Assembly (NCBI GenBank): GCA_009697495.1
Contig: SHUN01000039.1
Span: 1 to 11,483, forward strand
DNA from: Bryobacterales bacterium
Lineage (GTDB): Bacteria > Acidobacteriota > Terriglobia > Bryobacterales > Bryobacteraceae
Reading direction: 5' to 3'
Length of the DNA stretch: 11,483 nt
A model generated the notes under the pieces. That model did no database searches and was not told the origin of the DNA. It saw only the letters and a list, made by a program, of their open reading frames with translations. Below, one piece after another: positions 1 to 8,043 of the stretch. Numbering within the stretch: position 1 is the first letter of the stretch; every line of letters begins with the position of its first letter. The position numbers and the translations under genes were made by a program.

Positions 1-41
1 CCGGTAGCGATATTCGCGTCTGGAAGTGGTCTGCGGCTGCC

Positions 42-485
42 ATGAACGCACTACTCGTGCTGTTGTTTATTCGCACGGATTGCCCGATCTCCAATCGCTA
101 TGCGCCTGAGATCCAGCGGCTTTATCAGAGCTACAACCGCCCGGGGATCGAATTCCGCCTGGTTTACACGGAGCATGCGATCAATGCGGCGGCCATCGCG
201 CGCCACAAGGCCGAATATGGACTTACTATCCCTTCGGAGATCGACATGGACCGCGCCTACGTGCGTAAGGCCAAGGCGACCGTGACGCCGGAAGCGGCCG
301 TGTTCGCTGGCGGCGAACTGGTTTACAGAGGGCGGATTGACGACCGCTATCCGGCGGTTGGACAGATGCGGCGCCAGGCTACCGCGCACGACCTTGAAGA
401 CGTCCTGCGAGCGCTGGCCGCCGGACAAAAGCCCGCGCCGCACTTTACCCGTGCCATCGGATGCGTGATCGAGAGGGCTCCGTGA
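42..485 (+). CDS. Redoxin-like thioredoxin-fold protein, probably 5'-truncated by the window edge
   Basis: A thioredoxin-fold protein of the redoxin/AhpC-TSA kind. The product starts with a hydrophobic strand and then has T-D-C-P-I-S, with the active cysteine at residue 14 in a CxxS arrangement (C14, S17). A TVTPE loop supplies the expected cis-proline, and a second cysteine lies near the C-terminus (C141 in AIGC). In this family the late cysteine could act as the resolving thiol; that is inference. The ATG at 42 has no good ribosome binding site, begins directly at the core beta strand, and the frame stays open upstream to base 3. The true start therefore probably lies left of the window, where a signal peptide and the first strand would be expected. 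The stop overlaps the GTG start of the haem/copper protein by 4 bases, so the two are likely translationally coupled. In related bacteria I recall similar redoxin and copper-monooxygenase parts fused in one chain. The family call is firm; the reaction and partner are not known. Confidence 0.8.
   Translation: MNALLVLLFIRTDCPISNRYAPEIQRLYQSYNRPGIEFRLVYTEHAINAAAIARHKAEYGLTIPSEIDMDRAYVRKAKATVTPEAAVFAGGELVYRGRIDDRYPAVGQMRRQATAHDLEDVLRALAAGQKPAPHFTRAIGCVIERAP
471..477 (+). promoter_or_regulatory. Ribosome binding site deciding the GTG start at 482
   Basis: GAGAGGG lies 4 bases before GTG 482. The alternative in-frame ATG at 461 has no purine-rich site before it. This site, together with the GTGA stop/start overlap at 482-485 and the tighter signal peptide it gives, favours GTG 482 as the start. 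Confidence 0.55.
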
Positions 486-2353
486 TCTGGGGCCTATTGC
501 TGCTGGCGGCTGGCCTGGCGGCGGCGGCTCCGGTCACCTACTCCGAGCACATTGCACCCATATTGTTCGAGCGCTGCGCGGAGTGCCACCACCCCGGCGC
601 GGCGGCTCCGTTTGCGCTGCTCACTTACGAAGACGCACGCAAACACGCCGCGCAGATCGCGGCCGTAACGGCGCGCCGCTACATGCCGCCCTGGCCGCCC
701 TCGCCGGGCGTGGGCGATTTCGTGGGCAACCGCAGCCTTACGGACGCACAAATCGCGATGCTGGCACAGTGGGCCAGGGACGGCGCGCCATTGGGCGATG
801 CATCGAAGGCGCCTCGACCGCCGCGCTATACCGCGGGATGGCAGTCCGGCGAACCCGACCTGATTCTTAAGATAGACCAGGGATTCGTGCTGCCGGCTTC
901 GGGTCCGGATGTGTTCCGGAACTTCGTGGCGCCGGTTACCATTCAGCAATCGCGTTTTGTGCGCGGCTTCGAGCTGCGCCCCGGAAACAGGCGCGTGGTT
1001 CACCACGCCAACGTGATTGTGGATCGCGGCCGGACGCTGCGCGTTCGCGACGGTCAGGACGGGCGTCCGGGGTTTGAAGGCATGGACATCAGCGTCGAAT
1101 CCGGGAACGGCTTCGATCCGGACTCGCATTTTCTTCTTTACAAGACCGGCACGCCCGACGCGCCCTTGCCGGAGGACATGGCGTGGCGCATCGATCCGGG
1201 CACGGACCTGATCGTCAACATGCATATGCAGCCCACGGGCAAGCCGGAGAAAGTGGACGCTGAAATCGGGTTGTACTTTACCGATCAACCACAGCGGCGG
1301 CAGCCGATGCTGCTGCAGTTGGAGAACGACGGGGCGATCGACATTCCACCCGGGTCGGCGGCAACTTCCGTCACCGACCATCTGACGCTGCCGGTTGATG
1401 TGGATCTGCTGGCAGTCTACCCACACGCCCACTATCTAGGGAAGCGCGTGGAGGCGTGGGCCGAGATGCCTGGCGGCGGGGAAACTCCCTTGCTGCGGGT
1501 CGAGGACTGGGATATAAACTGGCAGGCTTCCTATACGTTTCGCTCGCCGGTGCGCCTTCCGGCGGGCACCCGCGTGGTGATGCGGATCGGCTACGATAAC
1601 CGCGCCGCGAATCCGCGCAATCCGAACCGCCCCCCGAAGCGCGTGCGCTCCGGAAACCGCTCCGCCGATGAGATGGGGCACTTCTGGTTGCAGGTATTGC
1701 CGGCCGCCGGGGAGAGCGGAGCGCCGGACCCCCGGCTCCGGCTGCAGGAAGCGCTCATGCGGCGGCGTCTGGAAAAATACCCCGGCGATTTCGAGGCCAC
1801 GTTCAATCTGGGCGGGGCATTGGATGCGCTCGGGCAACGTGAAGAATCCATACGGCTGCTGGAAGCCGCAGTGCGGATCAAACCAAAGGCGGCGGTCGCG
1901 CGCAATACGCTGGCCGGCGCGCTGATCGACGCCGGACGGCTGAACGAGGCGATCGAGCATTTGCGGATGGCGGTGGGAGCGGAGCCGGAACACGCCGATT
2001 CACGCCTGAATCTGGCGCGTACGCTGCTCGAGGCGGGAGACGCGCGCGGAGCCGCCACCGAGTATCTGGTGTATCTACGAATGCGGCCCGACGACGCCGA
2101 CGCGCGCATGCAACTGGCGGGGCTCTATGCTGACGAGAGAGATTTCGCAGCGGCGGCGATGCATTTCGAGCGAGCCGCCAAAGTGCGTCCCGACGATGCG
2201 GACCTGCAAACGAATCTGGGTACGGCGCTTTCTCTCTCGGGAGATTTGGCCGGAGCTGCGGTAGCCTTCGAGAGCGCGCTGCAGTTGAACCCAGGCCACG
2301 ATGTGGCGCGATCTAATCTGGAGCAGGTACGAGCGCGCCTGAAGAAGCCGTAG
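482..2353 (+). CDS. Exported c-type cytochrome / copper type II monooxygenase-like protein with TPR tail
   Basis: A 623-residue exported protein if started at GTG 482 (630 if from ATG 461). A signal peptide (LLLLAAGLAAAA) is followed by a cytochrome c-like segment with CAECH at residues 32-36 and the family's ARRYMPPWPP stretch. Next comes a two-lobed domain like the copper type II, ascorbate-dependent monooxygenases (peptidylglycine and dopamine hydroxylases). All expected ligand positions can be seen: the HH pair at 174-175 and H248 (NMHMQP) for the first copper, and H315/H317 (PHAHYLG) plus M398 (DEMGHF) for the second. Residues about 426-623 form roughly five TPR units. The likely role is a periplasmic or outer-surface mono-oxygenation or related redox reaction, with the haem delivering electrons in place of ascorbate; that role is inference and the substrate is unknown. 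It is coupled to the redoxin gene by a GTGA overlap and ends facing the minus-strand amidase gene. Confidence 0.88.
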   Translation: MIWGLLLLAAGLAAAAPVTYSEHIAPILFERCAECHHPGAAAPFALLTYEDARKHAAQIAAVTARRYMPPWPPSPGVGDFVGNRSLTDAQIAMLAQWARDGAPLGDASKAPRPPRYTAGWQSGEPDLILKIDQGFVLPASGPDVFRNFVAPVTIQQSRFVRGFELRPGNRRVVHHANVIVDRGRTLRVRDGQDGRPGFEGMDISVESGNGFDPDSHFLLYKTGTPDAPLPEDMAWRIDPGTDLIVNMHMQPTGKPEKVDAEIGLYFTDQPQRRQPMLLQLENDGAIDIPPGSAATSVTDHLTLPVDVDLLAVYPHAHYLGKRVEAWAEMPGGGETPLLRVEDWDINWQASYTFRSPVRLPAGTRVVMRIGYDNRAANPRNPNRPPKRVRSGNRSADEMGHFWLQVLPAAGESGAPDPRLRLQEALMRRRLEKYPGDFEATFNLGGALDALGQREESIRLLEAAVRIKPKAAVARNTLAGALIDAGRLNEAIEHLRMAVGAEPEHADSRLNLARTLLEAGDARGAATEYLVYLRMRPDDADARMQLAGLYADERDFAAAAMHFERAAKVRPDDADLQTNLGTALSLSGDLAGAAVAFESALQLNPGHDVARSNLEQVRARLKKP

Positions 2354-2370
2354 AGCGACTTCAGGCCGCC

Positions 2371-2427
2371 GCTTGCTGACGCGCGCGGCTCGGTTTAGAT
2401 GCTACTGAGCCGCGACCGTCAGGGAGC
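2371..2427. repeat. 57-base imperfect palindrome (REP-like element) between convergent genes
   Basis: Two 21-base arms, 2371-2391 and 2407-2427, are inverted copies matching at 17 of 21 positions. The inner 8 bases (CGCGGCTC / GAGCCGCG) are perfect and flank a 15-base centre. RNA from either strand would fold into a long GC-rich hairpin, so it may end both converging transcripts, though no T-tract follows on either side. The sequence resembles a short dispersed palindrome I recall from Solibacter-type genomes, where it produces spurious reading frames; that is memory, not a search. It overlaps the last bases of the amidase gene and contains its stop codon (2419-2421). Confidence 0.65.
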
Positions 2428-3819
2428 GGTGGCCGGCTTCCAACCGCCGAAAATTTCCTCCAGGCGTGCGGCGATCGCCAGCGCAATATCTTCGCGCCAA
2501 GGGCCTGCGGCGATCTGGACATTGATGGGAAGCCCGCTTCCGGATTCACCGCAGCGGACCACCGCCGCGGGCCAGCCCGTCAAGTTGTACGTCATGGTGT
2601 AGCTGAAACCGCGAAAGTTGCCGTCTTCGATGGAGGTTCCGTGCAGCAGCGCGGGGCTCGCCGATACCGGAGACAGAATCGCATCGTGATTCTGGAGAAA
2701 GGCAAACATGCCGGCACGAAATTGGTGCAGGCTCTCCCAGTATTCGGCGAAGCCGCTGATGCCGGTGCGATACGGCTCAAGCTTGGCAAGCCATCCTTCC
2801 AGCAATGGATGCGCGGGGTTGCTGCCGATGCCCGCGAGGAACTGCCGCATGCCGTCTCCGCCGTCCGGACCGATCAACTTCATTTCCAGATCGTAGCTCT
2901 GCTCGATTCCCGGCGGCGTCATTTCCTCGACGATCGCGCCTTCGCCGGAGAGCGCCTGCGCGGCCTTGTGTAACGTCGCGGTGGTTTCCGCGTCGACATC
3001 GGCAATGCCGTTCGCCGTAAAGTACGCCACTCGCAGGCCGCCGAATTTCACCTTGGCCGGGTCACGGTAAGGCATCTCCACACAGGTATGGTCTTGCGCG
3101 TCGCTGTCCATCAGAATCGGCATCAGCGTCCACAGGTCCTCGACGCGCCGTGCCATGGGGCCGATCTGCCACAGCGTTTCCATCCAGCCTCCGGTGGGCG
3201 GTACGTGGCCCGAGCGCGGCAGCCGGCCCGACGTAGGCTTGATACTCGCGATCCCGCAGTAATGCGCGGGCAAGCGGACGCTTCCGGCGGCGTCGCTCCC
3301 CAGCCCGAATGGCGATCCACACACGGCCATCAGCGCTGCTTCTCCACCGCTCGATCCGCCGGAGGTTCGCGCAGGATTGTAGGGATTGTTCGTCCGGCCG
3401 TGCAGGAAGTTATCGCTTTCGAAGGCCCACAGCAGATCGGGGAGATTGGTTCTGGCAATCGGAATGGCGCCTGCGGCCCGCAGGCGCGCTACCAGAGTGG
3501 CGTCGTTTCGTGACGGCGCCGCGTTGCGCATGCCGATGGTCCCCGCGTCGCAAACCGTTCCCGCAACCTCTATGGAGCCTTTGATCGAAAACGGAACTCC
3601 GTCCAGAGGGCCGAGCAGCGTGCCGGATGCGCGCCGCTGGTCCGCCATGTGAGCTGCCTGGCGCGCTGGTTCGCGCAGAACTTCGATGACTGCGTTGACG
3701 TCCGGATTCAATTCGTCGACGCGATGCAGATGCGCATCGACCAGCTCCGCCGAAGTGATGGAACCCTCGCGAATCAGACAGCCCTGCGCGGTTCCGGAAA
3801 GCGCCAGTATGCCGGTCAC
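2419..3819 (-). CDS. Amidase-signature family hydrolase
   Basis: A 466-residue cytoplasmic hydrolase of the amidase signature family, of normal length for a stand-alone member. The Ser-cisSer-Lys triad is visible: K80 in PFSIKGS, S156 in the SGGSSGGE motif and the nucleophile S180 in GSDAAGSVR. The 24-residue gap between the two serines matches the spacing in known family members such as FAAH. The usual GSDTGGS is GSDAAGS here, a mild variation around the nucleophile. Family members cleave carboxamide C-N bonds in many substrates, so the substrate cannot be predicted. No gatB or gatC is adjacent, so a role in the tRNA amidotransferase is unlikely. The start is GTG 3819, which overlaps the TGA of the CRTAC1-like gene by 4 bases; translation may depend on that coupling because only a weak purine run precedes it. 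No signal peptide is visible, unlike its operon partners. Its stop lies inside the palindromic repeat. Confidence 0.93.
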   Translation of the reverse strand: MTGILALSGTAQGCLIREGSITSAELVDAHLHRVDELNPDVNAVIEVLREPARQAAHMADQRRASGTLLGPLDGVPFSIKGSIEVAGTVCDAGTIGMRNAAPSRNDATLVARLRAAGAIPIARTNLPDLLWAFESDNFLHGRTNNPYNPARTSGGSSGGEAALMAVCGSPFGLGSDAAGSVRLPAHYCGIASIKPTSGRLPRSGHVPPTGGWMETLWQIGPMARRVEDLWTLMPILMDSDAQDHTCVEMPYRDPAKVKFGGLRVAYFTANGIADVDAETTATLHKAAQALSGEGAIVEEMTPPGIEQSYDLEMKLIGPDGGDGMRQFLAGIGSNPAHPLLEGWLAKLEPYRTGISGFAEYWESLHQFRAGMFAFLQNHDAILSPVSASPALLHGTSIEDGNFRGFSYTMTYNLTGWPAAVVRCGESGSGLPINVQIAAGPWREDIALAIAARLEEIFGGWKPATAP

Positions 3820-5465
3820 GGTTCCCGAATTACCAAATGTTGGTTTGCCGTCACGTTGTTAAGCTTTTGCCGCGTTCCGCCAGGCCATTCGATTTCGATG
3901 ACCGATGCCGAGGCGTCCGCCCCCAATCCGAATGTGAGGGCCAGGTCGCTGGATGAGCAGTAGCTCGATCCGCTGCGGACTGTCTGCCACTGCGTGCCGC
4001 CGGCCGAAGTAACACGCACCACGGCGCCGATCGCGCTTCGATTGCTCTTGGCGCCGGCGAGCCGCAATTGCAGCCAGCGGTTGCGGTTCCCGCCATCGTT
4101 GCGATACAGATGCGCCGGACCGTTGTTGGTGGTGAACAACACGTCCAGGTCGCCATCGCGGTCGACGTCGCCGTAGGCCGCGCCGCGCGCGACCACCGGG
4201 CGTGTGAACGCGCTGACCTGCTCGAACTTCCCTTTGCCTTGATTCCGCAACAGCAGCGGCAGCTCCGCATATTGGATCTTGGGCTGAACCCGCCCGATCT
4301 CCTCTTCGATGTGCCCGTTCGCCGCGAAAATGTCGGGATAGCCGTCCAGATCGTAATCGAAGAAGAACAGGCCGAAGGTCAGCGTCAGCAGGCTGGCGCG
4401 CCCTACTGTGGAACGCGGCGCCTCATCCACGAACAGGCCATTTCCTTCGTTATGGTAGAGCCCCAGCATCTGGTTCGAGAAATTACCGACGATCAGGTGG
4501 GCCCTTCCGGAGCGGTCGTAATCACCGGCGTCCACGCCCATGGCGCCGCGCGCGACCCCGTCTTCCCCGAAAGCAACGCCGGCCGCCAGGCCTTCCTCGC
4601 GAAAGCGCCCGTTCTGTAAATTTCGATAGAGCTTGTTGGGCTGCGTGTCGTTCGCGACAAATAGATCCGGCCAGCCGTCGTTGTTGTAATCGAATACGCT
4701 CACGCCGAGCGACTTGCTGGTAGGGTCGGCCAGTCCCGCCTTGTCCGTTACGTCCGCGAACTTGCCTCCACCAAGGTTGTTATACAGCTTTGAAGAGCTG
4801 CCCTTGTAGGACTCCGGAGTGCAGTAGGATTTGGTTGAGCCATCCAAGGAACACCATATGTCTCCTTGCGGCGTCCACTGTACGTAATTGGCGACGAACA
4901 GATCCAGTTTGCCGTCTCGATCGTAATCGAGCCAGGCCGCGCCGGCGCTGAAGCTCGCGTTGCCGATGCCGGATTCGCGGGTCACATCGCGGAAGCGCCC
5001 CCCGCCTTCGTTGTGAAACAGATGGTCGCCGCCCAGGGCCGTGATGTAGACGTCCTGGCGGCCGTCGTTGTCGTAATCGGCGACTGCCACGCCGAGTCCA
5101 TAGATCTCAACATCCAGACCGCTTCCGCGAGTGATGTCGGTAAACGTGCCGTCGTGATTATTGCGATAGAGGGCCGCCGTGGTGCGCCGGCCGCGAGGCG
5201 TCAAGTCCTTCCCATTGATCAGCAGGATATCGAGCCACCCGTCGCCCAACGTATCCAGGAAAGCGCATCCCGCCCCCATGGTCTCGGGAAGCCATTTTTT
5301 GCCAGCGCGCCCCGCATTGTGAACGAAACGGATACCGGCAGCGGCGGTGACGTCGGTGAACCGGACGGGCTCACTTGCCGCCGTCCGCGGCAACCCCTGC
5401 GGAACCACGAGCGGCACCGCCAGAACCCCCGCCAGAAACGTGATCGTGAATGCTCTGCCTCTCAT
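3816..5465 (-). CDS. CRTAC1-like exported FG-GAP/ASPIC-UnbV protein
   Basis: A 549-residue exported beta-propeller protein. Residues 1-30 form a signal peptide (TFLAGVLAVPLVV core). The body carries a series of FG-GAP/VCBS blades with calcium-binding DxDxDG-type loops: DYDNDGRQD near 130, DYDRDGKLD near 180, DYNNDGWPD near 259, DYDLDGYPD near 370 and DVDRDGDLD near 433. Two further loops are degenerate, near 71 (DTLGDGWLD) and 315 (DYDRSGRAH). A cysteine pair, C205 and C215 in WCSLDG...SYC, sits in a typical CRTAC1 insertion. The C-terminal part from about 463 is an ASPIC/UnbV domain, with the signature RSGSSY and FGLG, followed by IEWPGG. Such proteins are extracellular in animals and probably periplasmic or surface-located in bacteria; their biochemical role is not established. 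The ATG at 5465 is chosen because it alone gives a signal peptide, although it lies 95 bases inside the upstream cytochrome gene. It overlaps the amidase start by 4 bases. Confidence 0.93.
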   Translation of the reverse strand: MRGRAFTITFLAGVLAVPLVVPQGLPRTAASEPVRFTDVTAAAGIRFVHNAGRAGKKWLPETMGAGCAFLDTLGDGWLDILLINGKDLTPRGRRTTAALYRNNHDGTFTDITRGSGLDVEIYGLGVAVADYDNDGRQDVYITALGGDHLFHNEGGGRFRDVTRESGIGNASFSAGAAWLDYDRDGKLDLFVANYVQWTPQGDIWCSLDGSTKSYCTPESYKGSSSKLYNNLGGGKFADVTDKAGLADPTSKSLGVSVFDYNNDGWPDLFVANDTQPNKLYRNLQNGRFREEGLAAGVAFGEDGVARGAMGVDAGDYDRSGRAHLIVGNFSNQMLGLYHNEGNGLFVDEAPRSTVGRASLLTLTFGLFFFDYDLDGYPDIFAANGHIEEEIGRVQPKIQYAELPLLLRNQGKGKFEQVSAFTRPVVARGAAYGDVDRDGDLDVLFTTNNGPAHLYRNDGGNRNRWLQLRLAGAKSNRSAIGAVVRVTSAGGTQWQTVRSGSSYCSSSDLALTFGLGADASASVIEIEWPGGTRQKLNNVTANQHLVIREP

Positions 5466-8043
5466 TGTTATCTTCGGGGCTCAACAGCCGCGGCTTGGCG
5501 GTGAGGGCTTGCGATGCTTCATCGGCCTTGAACCTGAGGAACAGTTTCTGTTCCCGCTCCGCTTGCTCCGCCTGATTCAACCCTTTGTAGCACAACATCA
5601 GATTGTAGTGCGCCTGCACGTCTTCGGGATCCACGGCGAGCGTCTTGTCGAAGGCCACGATGGCGTCGGCGTACTTGCGCTCCAAGAATAAGATGCGTCC
5701 GATCTGGTTCTGCGCCACGCGGTCCCGGGGATACTGGCCGACCGTCCGGTTCAGGCTTTGCAGAGCGCCGGTGTAATCGCCCGACGCTTTTTGAATCATG
5801 GCAAGAAAGAAATGTCCGCGCGCAAGATCGGGTTGTAGAGATAACGCTTTTTCCACGAACGGGCGGGCTGCGTCGGTCTCGCCTTCCTGGATCAGCGCAC
5901 GCCCCACGTTCAGCCATCCGTCGGCGTAGCCTGGCTCGGCCTCCGTAACGCGCCGGAACGCGTACTCGGCGGCTTTCAGATCGCCCTGCAACAGCAGCCC
6001 GATGCCCCAATCGTTCCAGCGCTCGCGATCCTCTTTGCGAATGACCGGCGTCCAATTCGGTTCGCCCAACTCAATCTTCGAAGTGTCGGAGGCGAGCGTC
6101 ACAATCGGCAGCACCGGCACATCGGCGGAGTCGAATGAATATTCGCGGCTATCGAAATCGACACCCGCGGCGCCGGCGCCCGGCTTTGCAACGCCCGCGA
6201 AAGCGTACTTGGTGTAATAATGCGCGAATTTGCGATAGTTCAGTTTGGTTTCGAGTGTGATCGGCCCCACCGCATCCTTGGGGATCGCCAATCGGAAATG
6301 CGCGGTATCGGCGGCACCGGGAGGGATCAGCCGCACATACAGCACGCTGCGCGTCTGCCAGGCATTGCGCTTGTTGATCTGGTTCCCCTGACCGTCAAGC
6401 TGATAGGAGCGGTAAAAGTGCGCGCCCTTGTCCACCGGACCGCCGCCGTTGTCGTCGACGCTGCCGCTCCAGGCAAGCACGCGTCCCTTGGCGTCGCGAG
6501 CTTTGAATTCCAGCCATACATCGAAGGCGTCCACCGTCCCGGCCGGAAAAAAATGTCCGATCTTGCGCGTCCGCACAACGGCATCCACTCGCACCGTGGC
6601 GCCGGGCTGAAATCGAACGCCTGGAGCATCGATCGGAGCCGCCAATTTGCCTACATCGCGCAGCAACACCGGCCCGGTTTGTTCCGCTTCCTCGCCCACC
6701 GCGAAGGTGGAAGCCAGCGCGAGCGAATCGCTGGCCCGCCGGCGCATCTCCGGTTGTCCCTTCACTTCCTCCACGGGAGCGGCGGCGAACAGATCCACGG
6801 TGATAAACCCGGATTTCAAGAAATCTTCCGTGGCGCGCAGTTGTTCGGCGTCCTTGTTCACGAACGGGACCGCGGTGTTGGCGGCCGGGAATCGGTGCGA
6901 ATGAATCATACCGTCTCTGTTGCCGGGATCGCGCGAGGCGATCAAAGGCATGTGACAGTTCGAGCAGGTGGAGGGCTTGTCCGGATAATAGAAAGATCGG
7001 GCTCCCTGCCCCGATACGCCGCTGGCCTGCCAGTTGTCGTAGTCGTTGAACCCGCGCAGCCAGCGATAATGATTCACCGGCTCATCCAGATGCACCTTGT
7101 GGCAAGTGGAGCAGAACTCCGGCGAATCCTTGCGCATGAACGCCTTCATGAAGGTGCGGCGGTGGGGTTCGGGATTCAGGTACGTCAGAAAATTGTCGAC
7201 CTTGCGGATCCACGGGTCGCGGCTGGAAGCGAGGCGATGGAGGGGCGGGTACGCGATGGTGAAATCGCCCTGGCCCATGGAACTGCCCACGTGCACGATG
7301 GCATGGCAGGAGACGCAACCCAAACCGTTCTGCGCCTCCGGCGTATCCACCTGCTCCTTGATCGGCCGGTCAAAACGGCCGTTGAAAAATACGGCGTGAT
7401 CATGGCATCCGGCGCACCACTTGCTGCCTTGCGTGCCGCTGAGTTCCTGCATGTGCTCAATAGACCTGCGGTAAAAGCGGTTGTTGAACGATGCGAAATG
7501 ATGCATCGAGCCCTTCCACTGCTCGTAGATGTCCTTGTGGCATTGACCGCACAGTTCCGAATCCATGAAGAAGTCGGACGGAATCACCTTGCCGGTATTG
7601 GTGCGGGCCGACGAAGGCCAGAACGGGGAACGCGGGCCGTCGCCTTCCGCCGTCATCGCCAGGGGCACCTCTTTCGGATTGCGAATGCGATTTTCGGGCG
7701 TACCCCATCGGACCCCGCCGGCCGCCAATGCCAGCAGCGCCAGACTAACGCGCCAACGGGGCAGCAGAATCGCCAGCCCGATCACCCCGAGCGCGATGTG
7801 CGCCCACAGCGTGACGCGGTGATCGGTGGTAGCTCCGGCGAAAATCAAGTAAACGCCGAGAATCCCGGCCAAAGTCAGGGGCACGACTTTCGGGCTGCGT
7901 TTCCATTGAAAACCCAGCCAGAGAACCACCGCCGCGCCAAGCGCCAAATGCAGCACCACATTGGCGACGTAAAAGACATTCGGCAAAGGCAGCGCCGCGA
8001 CGTAGGCTGCATTCAACGCCATAAGCACGAGGAGCCAGGTCAT
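5371..8043 (-). CDS. Membrane-anchored pentahaem cytochrome c with TPR domain
   Basis: An 890-residue protein in three parts. Residues 1-111 hold four or five hydrophobic helices; two of them contain a histidine in a matching context (H32-LALG and H82-IALG), which suggests, but does not prove, b-haem or quinone binding. Residues about 155-385 form a multihaem cytochrome c region of the cytochrome c554 type, with five CxxCH sites at 165-169, 210-214, 243-247, 311-315 and 360-364 and a conserved SMHHF segment. A beta-rich stretch with GHFFPAGT follows, a motif seen C-terminal to other multihaem cytochromes. Residues about 672-845 make about five TPR units. The likely role is electron transfer from the membrane to extracytoplasmic partners. 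ATG 8043 follows an AGAAGG site 9-10 bases upstream and overlaps the previous gene's TGA (ATGA). The last 31 codons overlap the next gene and encode a low-complexity Gly/Ala tail that is probably not conserved. Confidence 0.9.
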   Translation of the reverse strand: MTWLLVLMALNAAYVAALPLPNVFYVANVVLHLALGAAVVLWLGFQWKRSPKVVPLTLAGILGVYLIFAGATTDHRVTLWAHIALGVIGLAILLPRWRVSLALLALAAGGVRWGTPENRIRNPKEVPLAMTAEGDGPRSPFWPSSARTNTGKVIPSDFFMDSELCGQCHKDIYEQWKGSMHHFASFNNRFYRRSIEHMQELSGTQGSKWCAGCHDHAVFFNGRFDRPIKEQVDTPEAQNGLGCVSCHAIVHVGSSMGQGDFTIAYPPLHRLASSRDPWIRKVDNFLTYLNPEPHRRTFMKAFMRKDSPEFCSTCHKVHLDEPVNHYRWLRGFNDYDNWQASGVSGQGARSFYYPDKPSTCSNCHMPLIASRDPGNRDGMIHSHRFPAANTAVPFVNKDAEQLRATEDFLKSGFITVDLFAAAPVEEVKGQPEMRRRASDSLALASTFAVGEEAEQTGPVLLRDVGKLAAPIDAPGVRFQPGATVRVDAVVRTRKIGHFFPAGTVDAFDVWLEFKARDAKGRVLAWSGSVDDNGGGPVDKGAHFYRSYQLDGQGNQINKRNAWQTRSVLYVRLIPPGAADTAHFRLAIPKDAVGPITLETKLNYRKFAHYYTKYAFAGVAKPGAGAAGVDFDSREYSFDSADVPVLPIVTLASDTSKIELGEPNWTPVIRKEDRERWNDWGIGLLLQGDLKAAEYAFRRVTEAEPGYADGWLNVGRALIQEGETDAARPFVEKALSLQPDLARGHFFLAMIQKASGDYTGALQSLNRTVGQYPRDRVAQNQIGRILFLERKYADAIVAFDKTLAVDPEDVQAHYNLMLCYKGLNQAEQAEREQKLFLRFKADEASQALTAKPRLLSPEDNNERQSIHDHVSGGGSGGAARGSAGVAADGGK

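Noticed and set aside
494..1432. Minus-strand open frame of 312 residues opposite the haem/copper gene
   Set aside because: It is Arg/His-rich without domains, and the plus strand holds clear haem and copper ligand motifs.
2361..2602. Two small frames across the convergent intergenic region
   Set aside because: They are translations of the palindromic repeat (giving DGRGS and SRDRQGA strings), a known source of spurious proteins.
4866..5504. Plus-strand open frame of 212 residues opposite the CRTAC1-like gene
   Set aside because: It is the antisense of the repeated Asp-rich calcium loops, which explains its repetitive VIVIEPG-type look; no start site or domain.
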